The translations under genes were made by a program, and so were the position numbers. A DNA stretch of 64,000 nucleotides from Variovorax boronicumulans (GTDB lineage Bacteria > Pseudomonadota > Gammaproteobacteria > Burkholderiales > Burkholderiaceae_C): positions 1 to 64,000 of the forward strand of contig NZ_VEDO01000018.1 of the NCBI RefSeq assembly GCF_007677875.1, in the 5' to 3' direction. Below, piece after piece: positions 38,689 through 47,654 of this stretch (position 1 is the stretch's first letter; each line of letters starts with the position of its first letter). The notes below the pieces were generated by a model that did no database searches, was not told where the DNA came from, and was given only the letters and a program-made list of their open reading frames with translations.

Positions 38689-39732
38689 TCATCCGGGGAA
38701 GTTCTCGGGCGTCTTCGCCTTGCCGCGCGCCTCGGCCGGCGAAATGACGTTGCGCCGCACCAGGTCGGTCAGGTTCTGGTCCAGCGTCTGCATGCCGGCG
38801 GCCTGGCTGGTCTGGATGGTCGAGTACATCTGCGCCACCTTGGCCTCGCGGATCAGGTTGCGGATGGCCGGCGTGCCCAGCATGATCTCGTGCGCCGCCA
38901 CGCGGCCCTGGCCGTCCTTGGTCTTGCACAGCGTCTGCGAGATCACGGCCTGCAGCGATTCGGACAGCATGGCGCGCACCATCTCCTTCTCCTCTGCCGG
39001 GAACACGTCGATGATGCGGTCGATGGTCTTGGCGGCGCTGGAGGTGTGCAGCGTGCCGAACACCAGGTGGCCGGTCTCGGCCGCGGTCATGGCCAGGCGG
39101 ATGGTTTCCAGGTCGCGCAGCTCGCCGACCAGGATGGCGTCCGGGTCCTCGCGCAGCGCCGAACGCAGGGCGGCCGCGAACGACAGCGTGTGCGGCCCGA
39201 CCTCACGCTGGTTCACCAGGCACTTCTTGGACTCGTGCACGAACTCGATCGGGTCCTCGATCGTCAGCACGTGGCCGTACTCGCTCTCGTTGAGGTGGTT
39301 GACCATGCCGGCCAGTGTGGTCGACTTGCCCGAGCCGGTGGGGCCGGTCACGAGCACCAGGCCACGCGGCCTGAGCGCCAGTTCGCCGAAGATGCGCGGC
39401 GCATTGAGCTGCTCCAGTGTCAGGATCTTCGACGGAATCGTCCGCAGCACCGCGCCGGCGCCGCGGTTGTGGTTGAAGGCATTGACCCGAAAGCGCGACA
39501 GGCCCTCGATCTCGAACGAGAAATCGATCTCCAGGAACTCTTCGAAGTGCTTGCGCTGGCTGTCGCTCATGATGTCGTACACCATGCCATGCACCGTCTT
39601 GTGGTCCAGCGGGTCGACGTTGATGCGCCGCACGTCGCCATGCACGCGGATCATTGGCGGCAGGCCAGCCGACAGGTGCAGATCCGAAGCCTTGTTCTTG
39701 ACCGTGAAGGCCAGCAGCTGGGTGATGTCCAC
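38689..39732 (-). CDS. pilT: Type IV pilus retraction ATPase PilT
   Basis: The product is 347 aa. MDITQLLAFTVKNKASDLHL is the PilT start; Walker A is GPTGSGKST, and the PilT-specific AIRNLIREAKVAQMYSTIQT lies near the C-terminus. It is the hexameric ATPase that depolymerises the pilus for twitching motility. It is first of a three-gene minus-strand unit with the cNMP-binding gene and pilU, and divergent from yggS. Confidence 0.97.
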   Translation of the reverse strand: MDITQLLAFTVKNKASDLHLSAGLPPMIRVHGDVRRINVDPLDHKTVHGMVYDIMSDSQRKHFEEFLEIDFSFEIEGLSRFRVNAFNHNRGAGAVLRTIPSKILTLEQLNAPRIFGELALRPRGLVLVTGPTGSGKSTTLAGMVNHLNESEYGHVLTIEDPIEFVHESKKCLVNQREVGPHTLSFAAALRSALREDPDAILVGELRDLETIRLAMTAAETGHLVFGTLHTSSAAKTIDRIIDVFPAEEKEMVRAMLSESLQAVISQTLCKTKDGQGRVAAHEIMLGTPAIRNLIREAKVAQMYSTIQTSQAAGMQTLDQNLTDLVRRNVISPAEARGKAKTPENFPG

Positions 39733-39773
39733 AGGAATCCTAGGGTGGATTTGGTACTCTTGCCCAACTAATT

Positions 39774-40487
39774 ATGACGAGCATACGTAACAATCTCCAG
39801 CAAGTGCGTGACCGCATCGCCACAGCCTGCGCGCGTGCCGGTCGCCCGGTGGACAGCGTGCAGTTGCTGGCCGTGTCCAAGACCATGCCGTTGCCGAGCG
39901 TGCTGGAGGCCATGGCCTGTGGCCAGGCTGCCTTCGGCGAGAACTACGTGCAGGAGGCCGTGCAGAAGATCGAGGCGCTACGCGCCTGGGAGGCCGAGAG
40001 CGGGCGCCCGGTGCAGGTCGCATGGCACCTGATCGGGCCGCTGCAGAGCAACAAGACGCGTGTGGTCGCTGCCAACTTCGACTGGGTGCACAGCGTGGAC
40101 CGGCTCAAGATCGCCGAGCGGCTGGCCGAGCAGCGGCCGGCCGAATTGGGGCCGCTGCAGGTCTGCATCCAGGTCAACATCGATGGCGGGACCACCAAGT
40201 CCGGCGTCGCGCCGGAGGAAGTGCCGGACCTGGCGCGCGCGGTGGCCGCCCTGCCGCGGCTGGCGCTGCGCGGCCTCATGACCATTCCCGAGCCGCAAAG
40301 CGGCTTCGATGCCCAACGTACCGTGCACGCACGCGCGCGGGCCCTGTTCGAGCAACTGCGTGCGGCCGGCATCGGCGGGGCGGCGTTCGACACCTTGTCC
40401 ATGGGCATGACGGCCGATCTGGAGGCCGCCATCGACGCGGGCAGCACGCTGGTGCGCGTGGGCACGGCAATCTTCGGTGCGCGCTGA
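39774..40487 (+). CDS. yggS: Pyridoxal-phosphate homeostasis protein (YggS/PLPBP)
   Basis: The product is 237 aa. The N-terminal VQLLAVSKTMPLPSVLEAM includes the PLP-binding lysine, with FGENYVQEAVQKIEALRAWE and WHLIGPLQSNKTRVV following; the end has LSMGMTADLEAAIDAGSTLV. It is an alanine-racemase-fold protein without known catalytic activity that buffers PLP. The divergent position next to pilT is conserved in many beta- and gammaproteobacteria. Confidence 0.96.
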   Translation: MTSIRNNLQQVRDRIATACARAGRPVDSVQLLAVSKTMPLPSVLEAMACGQAAFGENYVQEAVQKIEALRAWEAESGRPVQVAWHLIGPLQSNKTRVVAANFDWVHSVDRLKIAERLAEQRPAELGPLQVCIQVNIDGGTTKSGVAPEEVPDLARAVAALPRLALRGLMTIPEPQSGFDAQRTVHARARALFEQLRAAGIGGAAFDTLSMGMTADLEAAIDAGSTLVRVGTAIFGAR

Positions 40488-40500
40488 GGCGCGCAACGCC

Positions 40501-41013
40501 TTACTGCACCGGCAGCACGATGGCCACGCGCCGGTTCTGCTGGCGCTGCTCGGGTGTGCGGTTGTCATTGACCGGCGCGGCCTTGCCCAGGCCCACGGTC
40601 TGGATGTCGGCGTCGCGCAGTCCGGCGGCCACCATCGCCCGTTGCACGGCCTGGGCCCGGCGCAGGGACAAGCCGAGGTTGTAGGCCTGGCTGCCGGTGC
40701 TGTCGGAATGGCCTTCGATGCGCACGCGCGCGATCTGCAGCTGGGCCAGCTGGCGGCCGATGCGCTCGGCGATGGCCTGGCCCTCGGTGTCCAGCGCGTC
40801 CGAATCGCTGTCGAACAGCATCCGGCCGGCGATCGACAGCTCCCAGCCCTCGTCGGTCGGGCGAAAGCCCAGTGCCCGCAGTTGCTCTTCGCGGCTTGGG
40901 GCCGGTGCCGGCCGGGCGGCCGGTGGGGCGGCGCAGGCTGTCAGCAGCCAGGCGCTGGTCCAGGCGGCGCCGAGCAGGCAGACGCGGCGCGAGGCCATCC
41001 AATGCGGTTCCAT
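40501..41013 (-). CDS. yfiB: OmpA-like lipoprotein, YfiB component of a YfiBNR module
   Basis: The product is 170 aa. The lipobox LLTAC has Cys27. The OmpA peptidoglycan-binding domain shows VRIEGHSDSTGSQAYNLGLS followed by RRAQAVQRAMVAAGL. In Pseudomonas, YfiB sequesters YfiR and so activates the diguanylate cyclase YfiN. The ATG at 41013 shares TGATG with the yfiN stop, so the two are coupled. The symbol is based on gene order and domain content rather than close sequence comparison. Confidence 0.8.
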   Translation of the reverse strand: MEPHWMASRRVCLLGAAWTSAWLLTACAAPPAARPAPAPSREEQLRALGFRPTDEGWELSIAGRMLFDSDSDALDTEGQAIAERIGRQLAQLQIARVRIEGHSDSTGSQAYNLGLSLRRAQAVQRAMVAAGLRDADIQTVGLGKAAPVNDNRTPEQRQQNRRVAIVLPVQ

Positions 41014-42317
41014 CACAACTCCGAAATGTCGCTCACGACATAGGCACCTTCGAACAGGCGGCTGGTGCCCCGGCCGCTCTTCTTGGCTTCGTACATGGCG
41101 CGGTCGGCCGCGCGCAGCAGCTGGTCGGCGGTCTGGCCGTGCTGGGGATACAGCGCAATGCCGATGCTGACCGAGGGCACGATGCGCTCGTGCCGCTCGG
41201 ACAGGGGCAACGCCACGGCAGCGTTGATCTTGTCGGCGATGCGCAGTGCATCCTGCGGGTGGTGCACCGGCGCCAGCAGCACCGCGAATTCGTCGCCGCC
41301 CAGCCGGGCCACCGTGTCGCCCTCGCGCAGCTGCGCGCGGATGCGTGCGGCCACCTCGATCAGCAGCAGGTCCCCCACGGCATGGCCATAGCGGTCGTTG
41401 ATTTCCTTGAAGCGGTCGTTGTCCATGTACAGCACGGCGATGCTGCCGCCCTGGAGCTGGGCGTCTTGCAGGATGCGCGCCAGGCGGCGGCTGAAATAGG
41501 CGCGGTTGTACAGGCCGGTCAGGCTGTCGTGGTTGGCCAGGTGCGTCAGCGAGCGGTTCTCCTGCGCCAGCTGGGCCTGCTGCATTTCGATCTCGGCCAA
41601 GAGGGCGTTGAAATCCTCACCGAGCGCATGGAACTCGGCGATCTGCGAAGCCGGTGCGCGCTGCAGACCGCCGCGTTGTGCGCGCGCTCGGTGGGTCATC
41701 GCGATCAAGGCTTGCACGGGCTCCACAATGTCGCGCTGGATGCGCCGCGACAGCAGGCGCAGGCCCAGCGCGGCAAGCACCAGGCACAGCGCGATGCCGG
41801 CCGCGGCGGTGGCCAGGAAGCGGGCGAACACCGCACCGTCGCCGCGCAGTCGCACCTCGCCGATCTGGCGGCCGCGGTCCAGCACGGGGGCCACGGTGGC
41901 CTGCGGCATCAGCAGGCGGCCCAGCGGCTCGCCGGCCGCCTCCAGCAGCGCATCGGCGCGCTGCCGATCCGCAAGCTCGTAGCGTGCCAGCACGTGGCCG
42001 GCCTGGTCGCGCAGCTCGGCCTCACGCAGCGACTCGCGCTGCGCGATGACCGCCAGCTGCTCCATGACGGCCACGCGGTCGTTGAACACCACCGCCGCTT
42101 CGACCGAGTAGGCGATCGAACGCGCCACCAGTTCCAGGTGGTTGTTGGCGTAGGTGCGCAGTGCCAGCACGGCGGCCAGCAGCAGCGCGAGGCCAACGGC
42201 GGCCATGCTGATGCTGGCCACGCGCACATGGGCCCGCCGCAAGGTCTGCAACAGGCTGCGGCGCACCGGCTGCGCGGGCATGCCGGCTTTCGCGAGAGGC
42301 GGCCCGTCGCGGCTCAT
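41013..42317 (-). CDS. yfiN: Membrane diguanylate cyclase, YfiN (TpbB/DgcN) type
   Basis: The product is 434 aa. Transmembrane segments are at about residues 36-53 and 160-180, flanking a periplasmic sensor, then a HAMP-like linker and the GGDEF domain. The active-site GGDEF is at 340-344, and the inhibitory-site RxxD (R331, D334) is exactly five residues before it, so a feedback-controlled c-di-GMP synthase is predicted. It lies between yfiR (4-nt overlap) and yfiB. The open frame continues upstream to 42893, but the ATG at 42317 gives the normal topology. Confidence 0.88.
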   Translation of the reverse strand: MSRDGPPLAKAGMPAQPVRRSLLQTLRRAHVRVASISMAAVGLALLLAAVLALRTYANNHLELVARSIAYSVEAAVVFNDRVAVMEQLAVIAQRESLREAELRDQAGHVLARYELADRQRADALLEAAGEPLGRLLMPQATVAPVLDRGRQIGEVRLRGDGAVFARFLATAAAGIALCLVLAALGLRLLSRRIQRDIVEPVQALIAMTHRARAQRGGLQRAPASQIAEFHALGEDFNALLAEIEMQQAQLAQENRSLTHLANHDSLTGLYNRAYFSRRLARILQDAQLQGGSIAVLYMDNDRFKEINDRYGHAVGDLLLIEVAARIRAQLREGDTVARLGGDEFAVLLAPVHHPQDALRIADKINAAVALPLSERHERIVPSVSIGIALYPQHGQTADQLLRAADRAMYEAKKSGRGTSRLFEGAYVVSDISEL

Positions 42318-42868
42318 GGCTTGCGCTCCCGGCCCAGGCGCAGCACCTGCGGGTGGATGCGCACCTTGCCGCGGGCCAGCGCATCGAGGTTGATCTCGAA
42401 GCGCACGGACTGCCCTGCAGGCTCGATGTCCAGCCGCACCATGCCGTTGGCCAGGCAGGGCGGGGAGCGCTCGCACAGCGTCAGCACCGGCTGGCCTTCC
42501 AAATCCTGCGCCAGCTGTTGCCATTGGGCGATGTCCAGCGCGCCGATGTAAAGCACGTCGCATTGGCCGGCGACGGCCTGGACGGCTTCCAGCCGCCGCA
42601 GCACCACGGGGCCGCCCGGCCAGGTGATGCCCTGCTGTTGCAGGCGTTCGGCATGCGGGCTGGCGCCGGCGAAGCACACGCGCAAGGGATCGGGGGACAC
42701 GGGCCAGCGCGTGTAGGCCAGCACGCGGGTCACGGTGTCGCGCAGGTCCAGCCCGATGTGCTGGCCGTGGGCCGGAAGGGCCAGCGCGAGGGCGAGCAGC
42801 ACCGACAGGGCCAGGCCCGCCGGCCCGTGGCGTCGCAGGAGAGAGGCGGCGTGTTGGCCGGGAGACAT
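42314..42868 (-). CDS. yfiR: Periplasmic YfiR-type repressor of the diguanylate cyclase
   Basis: The product is 184 aa. A signal peptide covers residues 1-35. The four cysteines (65, 103, 132 and 138) match the two-disulfide pattern described for Pseudomonas YfiR. RDTVTRVLAYTRWP and QPVLTLCERSPPCLANGMVR are the conserved segments. YfiR inhibits YfiN in the periplasm and is relieved by redox stress or YfiB. It overlaps yfiN by 4 nt. No promoter was identified in the 97-nt gap to the upstream redoxin gene. Confidence 0.82.
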   Translation of the reverse strand: MSPGQHAASLLRRHGPAGLALSVLLALALALPAHGQHIGLDLRDTVTRVLAYTRWPVSPDPLRVCFAGASPHAERLQQQGITWPGGPVVLRRLEAVQAVAGQCDVLYIGALDIAQWQQLAQDLEGQPVLTLCERSPPCLANGMVRLDIEPAGQSVRFEINLDALARGKVRIHPQVLRLGRERKP

Positions 42869-42965
42869 GCAGGGGTGAGGGGGACGTTTTCACGCCCCGG
42901 CGAAGGCAGCGCGAGATGCTACCAGTCCCCTCTGACGCCGGCCTGTCGCGGCCACCGGACGGGGA

Positions 42966-43610
42966 TCAGCTCTTGTACTTGATCGTGCAGCCGTAGGGCG
43001 GGGTCTGGGCCTGGCTGATGGGCTTGCCGGCCAGCGCCTCGTTGAGGCCCTGGCGCACGTAGTTGGTGGCGGTCTGGATGTCGCTGGTGCGCGCCGAGGC
43101 GATGGAGTCGATGCCGCCCGCATAGACCAGCGTGCCCTGCGGGTTGACGATGTACATGTGCGGCGTGGTGCGCGCCCCATAGGCCTTGCCCACAGTGCCT
43201 TCCTCGTCCATCAGCGTGGCCGTGGGCGCGCCGGACTTGTCCTGGATCCAGCGCGCCAGCTGCTGCGGCGGCAGGTAATCCGATGCAGCCTTTTCGGTCG
43301 AGTTGACGGCGAGCCAGACCACGTCCTTGGCCGTGAACTCCTTCTGTAGGCCGGGCAGGTTGGCGCTGTCGTAGTGCTTGCGCACGAAGGGGCAGCCCGG
43401 GTTGGTCCATTCCAGCACCACGGTCTTGCCCTTGAACTCGGCCAGCGTGCGCGTCTTGCCGCTGGTGTCGGTCAGCGTGAAGGCGGGCGCGGGCTGGCCC
43501 ACCGCTGCCGCCGCATGCGCGGTGCCGGCGAGCAGTGCAGCACTGGCAGCGAGGGCGGCCAGCATGGCCGTGCGGCGCTGCAGGAGGGGGAGGGTCGCGG
43601 AGATGCTCAT
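42966..43610 (-). CDS. Exported thioredoxin-fold redoxin (AhpC/TSA-like)
   Basis: The product is 214 aa. A signal peptide ends near residue 33. The thioredoxin-like domain starts AVGQPAPAFTLTDTSGKTRT, with the single-Cys active-site region VLEWTNPGCPFVRKHY and the cis-Pro loop RTTPHMYIVNPQGTLV. Only one Cys is at the active site, in place of CXXC, so it is peroxiredoxin-like in chemistry. It sits 24 nt downstream of dsbD on the same strand, suggesting a periplasmic role fed by DsbD. Confidence 0.88.
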   Translation of the reverse strand: MSISATLPLLQRRTAMLAALAASAALLAGTAHAAAAVGQPAPAFTLTDTSGKTRTLAEFKGKTVVLEWTNPGCPFVRKHYDSANLPGLQKEFTAKDVVWLAVNSTEKAASDYLPPQQLARWIQDKSGAPTATLMDEEGTVGKAYGARTTPHMYIVNPQGTLVYAGGIDSIASARTSDIQTATNYVRQGLNEALAGKPISQAQTPPYGCTIKYKS

Positions 43611-43634
43611 CGGATCGGCTCCTTCGGTCGTGGG

Positions 43635-45776
43635 TTACAGGGTCGCAATGGCCGCGCGCAGTTCGGCCACGCTCAGGATCTCGGACAGCACCACGGGCGC
43701 GCGGCCCTGGCGGTACAGCACATAGACCGGCACGCCGCTGCGGCCCAGCTCGCGAAGCGCCGCTGTGATGCCCGGGTCGCGCCGCGTCCAGTCGGCCGTC
43801 AGCAGCTGCACGTTCTTGGCCTGCAGGTCGGCCAGCACGCTCTGGTCGGCCAGCGCCGTGCGCTTGTTGTACTGGCAGGTCACGCACCAGGCGGCCGTGA
43901 AGTCCACGAACACGGGCCGCCCCTGGGCCAGCGCCTGCTGCACCTGCGTGGGCGCCCAGGGCTGCCAGCGTTCACCGGCGGCGGCCACGGGCGTGGCCGC
44001 CTCCACGGGGCGCAGCACGGCCGGGCCGAGCAGGCCCAGCATGGCCACGGCCAGCAGCAGCGACAAGGTGCCCATGACCCAGCGCGCGCGGCCCGCCAGG
44101 CCCAGCGCCCAGACCACGGCGGCCAGCGCCACCAGCAGCAGCAGCAGGGCGGCGGCACCGTCGATGCCGGTCTGCTGGCCCAGCACCCAGACCAGCCAGG
44201 CCACGGTGGCGAACATCGGGAAGGCCATGCAGCGTCGGAACACGTCCATCCACGGGCCGGGCCGCGGCAGCCAACGCACGACGGCCGGCACCAGGCTGGC
44301 AAGCAGGAAGGGCAGGGCCATGCCCAGGCCCAGCACCGCGAACACCGCCAGCGCCTGGGCCGTCGGCAGGCCCACGGCGACGCCCATGGAGGCGCCCATG
44401 AACGGCGCCGTGCAGGGCGAGGCGATGGCCACGGCCAGCACGCCGGACAGGAAGGCATCGGCGGCCGGGTGGCGCGCCTGGGCCGAGGCCACACGCGAGG
44501 GCAGCAGGTGGCCGAACTCGAACAGGCCGGCCAGGTTCAGCCCGAACAGCGTGAACAGCACGGCCAGCGCCGCCACCACGCCCGGCGATTGCAGCTGAAA
44601 GCCCCAGCCGAGTTGCTCGCCGGCCGCGCGCAGCCCCAGCAGCAGGCCGGCCAGCGCCACGAACGACAGCACCACGCCCGCGCTGTAGGCCAGGCCATGC
44701 AGCCGCAGCGCGCGCTGTTCGCCGGCATGGCGCGCGAAGCCCAGCATCTTGATGGCCAGCACCGGAAACACGCAGGGCATGAAGTTCAGGATCAAGCCGC
44801 CCAGCAGCGCCCCCACCAGCGCGGCGGCCAGGCCGATCGGCCTGCCCGCGTCGACGGGCGGCTGGGCGGCCGCGTTGGCCTCGAGCGCGGCGCTCAATGC
44901 GGGCGACACGGTCGCGACGGCCGCGCCCTGCGGCCAGGGGCCGGCCACGGCGGCTTCCGCGCGCCAGCCCTGGCGCCGGCCGTCGGCGTCCAGTGCCAGA
45001 ACCACGGGCAGCACGGCCGGGCTCTGGCTGCGCTGGTCCGACAGCGGCACGCGCGCGGTCCAGACCGCGCCGTCCCAGGCCTGGGTCCAGGCGCCCGCGG
45101 TCTGGATGACCTCGGCCGTCTCGGGGAAGAACTCCAGGGTCTTGCCCTGCACGGCTGGCGGCAGCCCGCGCACCGACACGGCCAGGGTCTTGCCGTCGAC
45201 GATGTCCACCGTGCTGCCTGCGGGCAAGGCATGGGGATGGGCGGCGGCCGCCGCGTCGAACGCGGCCTGGTGCAAGGCGGTGGCGCCCTGTACGGGCAGG
45301 TCCAGCGTGAACTCGCCCTCTTCGGGAATGCACTCCTTGCGGCAGACCAGCCAGGACGCGCTGAGCTTGACCTGCAGTTGCCCACTGCGGGCCTGGAAGT
45401 CCGGCCCCACGGTCAGCGGGACGGGCAGCAGCACGGTGTTCTCGTAGCCGTAGTTGGCCAGCGGACCGATCGGGATCTTGTGCGGCACGGGCCAGGCGAT
45501 CTCGCCGGCCTGCACGCCGGCCGGCAGTTGCCAGCGCAGCTCGGTCGGCAGGCCCGAGTCGCCCGGGTTCTTCCAGTAGGTGTGCCACTCGGGCTTGTGC
45601 GTGATCGACAGGCCGACCCAGACCGGCTGGCCCGGCGCCACGCCCTGCGGCGCCAGCGCCACGAGCTCGGCGCGCACCTGCGGCGTGGTCACGACGGTGC
45701 TGTCGGCCCATGCCGCGGGCGCGGCCAGCGCGGCGCAGCAGGCCAGGAGCAGGGCGAGGGCAGGGCGTTGCAGCAT
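43635..45776 (-). CDS. dsbD: Thiol:disulfide interchange protein DsbD
   Basis: The product is 713 aa in three parts. The periplasmic N-terminal domain (about 30-280) has a Cys pair in SWLVCRKECIPEEG. The eight-helix membrane domain has redox cysteines in NFMPCVFPVLAIK and IASPCTAPFMGASM. The C-terminal thioredoxin domain has CVTC at residues 631-634. It moves electrons from cytoplasmic thioredoxin to periplasmic proteins. The ATG at 45776 starts a clear signal peptide. Together with the redoxin at 42966 it forms one unit. Confidence 0.94.
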   Translation of the reverse strand: MLQRPALALLLACCAALAAPAAWADSTVVTTPQVRAELVALAPQGVAPGQPVWVGLSITHKPEWHTYWKNPGDSGLPTELRWQLPAGVQAGEIAWPVPHKIPIGPLANYGYENTVLLPVPLTVGPDFQARSGQLQVKLSASWLVCRKECIPEEGEFTLDLPVQGATALHQAAFDAAAAAHPHALPAGSTVDIVDGKTLAVSVRGLPPAVQGKTLEFFPETAEVIQTAGAWTQAWDGAVWTARVPLSDQRSQSPAVLPVVLALDADGRRQGWRAEAAVAGPWPQGAAVATVSPALSAALEANAAAQPPVDAGRPIGLAAALVGALLGGLILNFMPCVFPVLAIKMLGFARHAGEQRALRLHGLAYSAGVVLSFVALAGLLLGLRAAGEQLGWGFQLQSPGVVAALAVLFTLFGLNLAGLFEFGHLLPSRVASAQARHPAADAFLSGVLAVAIASPCTAPFMGASMGVAVGLPTAQALAVFAVLGLGMALPFLLASLVPAVVRWLPRPGPWMDVFRRCMAFPMFATVAWLVWVLGQQTGIDGAAALLLLLVALAAVVWALGLAGRARWVMGTLSLLLAVAMLGLLGPAVLRPVEAATPVAAAGERWQPWAPTQVQQALAQGRPVFVDFTAAWCVTCQYNKRTALADQSVLADLQAKNVQLLTADWTRRDPGITAALRELGRSGVPVYVLYRQGRAPVVLSEILSVAELRAAIATL

Positions 45777-45832
45777 GGAATGCGTGGAAAACCGCCCATG
45801 GGAGCAGGGCCGGAGGCCAAAGTTCCGCACGC

Positions 45833-46576
45833 TCATGCCGCGAAACCCAGCACCACGCGGCGCGCCATCGCGCCCTTCTTCTCGATCTTGGTGACGACCA
45901 CGGCGCCGATCTCGGCCGTGTTGGCCACGTGCGTGCCGCCGCAGGGCTGCAGGTCGATCAGGTCCTCGGTGCCGATGCGGATGGTGCGCACGGCGCCCGT
46001 GCCGCGCGGCGGCGACACCGACATGCTCTTGACCAGGGCCGGGTTGGCGTCGAGCTCCGCCTCGGCGATCTCGCCCACGGTGACGGCCAGCGCGGCGCCC
46101 ACCAGGCGCGCGATGCCGGCGCTGAGCGCTTCCTTGTCCAGCGGCTGGTCGGTGTGGAAGTCCAGCCGCGCCGCATCGGCCGTGATCGAGCAGCCGTTCA
46201 CGGGCCGGGCCACGAGGTGGCACAGGAGGTGCGTGGTGGTGTGAAAGCGCATGAGCCGGTGGCGGCGCTCCCAGTCGATCTCGGCCGTCACAGGCGTGCC
46301 GACCGTGCAGCGGGCCAGCAGGTCGTCCTGCCCTGGCGCGGGCACGTGGCAGATCGCGGCCGTGGGCCGGCCTTCGGCGTCCTTGCCCTTGCGCGTGTCG
46401 GCAATCGCCAGGCGCCGGCCGTCGGCCAGCAGCAGCCAGCCCGTGTCGCCGGCCTGGCCGCCGCCCAGCGGGTAGAACACCGTGCGGTCGAGCACGATGC
46501 CCTCGGGGCCGGCGGCGGTGATGGTGGCGCCGGTCTGGCGCAGGCGGGCGTCCTGGCGGAATAGATCCTGGGTCAT
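45833..46576 (-). CDS. Alanyl-tRNA editing protein (AlaX family)
   Basis: The product is 247 aa. The zinc-binding editing core is present as HTTTH (112-116) and PCGGTH (Cys212 and His216). The N-terminal part with RTVFYPLGGGQAGDTGWLLL matches the AlaRS editing-domain entry. It hydrolyses mischarged Ser- or Gly-tRNA-Ala in trans. The length indicates the larger AlaX type with the N-terminal barrel. It is divergent from the Bug gene at 46676 by 99 nt. Confidence 0.93.
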   Translation of the reverse strand: MTQDLFRQDARLRQTGATITAAGPEGIVLDRTVFYPLGGGQAGDTGWLLLADGRRLAIADTRKGKDAEGRPTAAICHVPAPGQDDLLARCTVGTPVTAEIDWERRHRLMRFHTTTHLLCHLVARPVNGCSITADAARLDFHTDQPLDKEALSAGIARLVGAALAVTVGEIAEAELDANPALVKSMSVSPPRGTGAVRTIRIGTEDLIDLQPCGGTHVANTAEIGAVVVTKIEKKGAMARRVVLGFAA

Positions 46577-46675
46577 CGTGCAAGAAGGCGGTGGTGCGGG
46601 CAAGGGCGCCATTGTCGGCGGCCCGGCGCAGAGCGCGCTGCTATGCTGCCCGAACACCCAAGACCAGGAGGAGAC

Positions 46676-47650
46676 ATGCCCCATCCACAACGCCGTGCGC
46701 TGCTGCTGGGCCTGGCGGCCGGCGCGCTGGCGCCCGCGGCCCGCGCCCAGGCTTGGCCGGCCAAACCGATCAAGCTCATCGTGGGCTTTCCGCCCGGCGG
46801 CGGCATCGACTTCGCGGCGCGCACCGTGCAGGTGCCGCTGCAGGAGCTGCTGGGCCAGCAGATGGTCGTCGAGTACAAGCCCGGCGCTGGCGGCCTGCTG
46901 GCGGCCACCGAACTGACGCGCGCCGCGCCTGACGGCTACACGCTGCTGCTGGCGAACACTGGCCCGTTCGCGATCGCGCCCTACCTGCAACCCAGGATGC
47001 CCTACGACCCGCTGCGCAGCTTCAGCTATGTGGGCCAGATCAGCCAGGGCAGCTACATCGCGGTCACGCGGCCCGACCACCCGGCGCGCGACCTCAAGGA
47101 GTTCGTGGCGTGGGCGCGCGCCCACCCCGGCCAGGTCAACTTCGCCTCGGCCGGCAAGGGCTCGTCCACCCACCTGAACGGCGAACTGCTGAACCAGGTC
47201 ACGGGCCTGGATCTCGTGCACGTGCCCTACAAGGGAAGTGCGCCGGCCGTGCAGGACCTGATCGGCGGGCAGACCCAGCTGTTGATCGACGCGGGCACCG
47301 TGCTGCTGCCGCAGGTCAAGGGCGGCAAGCTCAAGGCGCTGGCGGTGACCGGCGCCAGGCGCGATCCGCAGCTGCCCGATGTCGCCACCGTGGCCGAGCA
47401 GGGGCTGGCCGGCGTGCAGTCCATCGGTTTTCAGGGTCTGGTCGGCCCGGCCGGCCTGCCGCGCGAGGTGGTCGACAAGCTGGCCGCCGGCCTGGCCAAG
47501 GTGCTGGCCATGCCGGAGGTGCAGGCCAAGTTCGCGGCGGCCGGTGCCGAAGTGCACTACCAGGGTCCCGAGGCCTTTGCCGCGTTCGTCAAGGCCGACA
47601 ACGAGAAGTGGGCCAAGCTCATCCGCGACCGCAAGATCCAGCTGGACTGA
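46676..47650 (+). CDS. Bug-family (TctC-like) periplasmic solute-binding protein
   Basis: The product is 324 aa. The signal peptide ends near residue 23 (APAARAQA). The first-lobe loop KLIVGFPPGGGIDFAARTV, the VVEYKPGAGGLLAATEL beta strand and the VPYKGSAPAVQDLIGGQTQL segment are diagnostic for Bug receptors of tripartite tricarboxylate transporters. Ligands in the family are small carboxylates or amides; none can be named here. No TctA/TctB membrane genes are nearby. AGGAGGAG lies 5 nt upstream of the ATG. Confidence 0.93.
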   Translation: MPHPQRRALLLGLAAGALAPAARAQAWPAKPIKLIVGFPPGGGIDFAARTVQVPLQELLGQQMVVEYKPGAGGLLAATELTRAAPDGYTLLLANTGPFAIAPYLQPRMPYDPLRSFSYVGQISQGSYIAVTRPDHPARDLKEFVAWARAHPGQVNFASAGKGSSTHLNGELLNQVTGLDLVHVPYKGSAPAVQDLIGGQTQLLIDAGTVLLPQVKGGKLKALAVTGARRDPQLPDVATVAEQGLAGVQSIGFQGLVGPAGLPREVVDKLAAGLAKVLAMPEVQAKFAAAGAEVHYQGPEAFAAFVKADNEKWAKLIRDRKIQLD

Positions 47651-47654
47651 CGCG

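Noticed and set aside
43374..46244. Plus-strand open frame of about 950 codons opposite dsbD
   Set aside because: Same antisense effect. The minus strand encodes intact DsbD and AlaX with all motifs.
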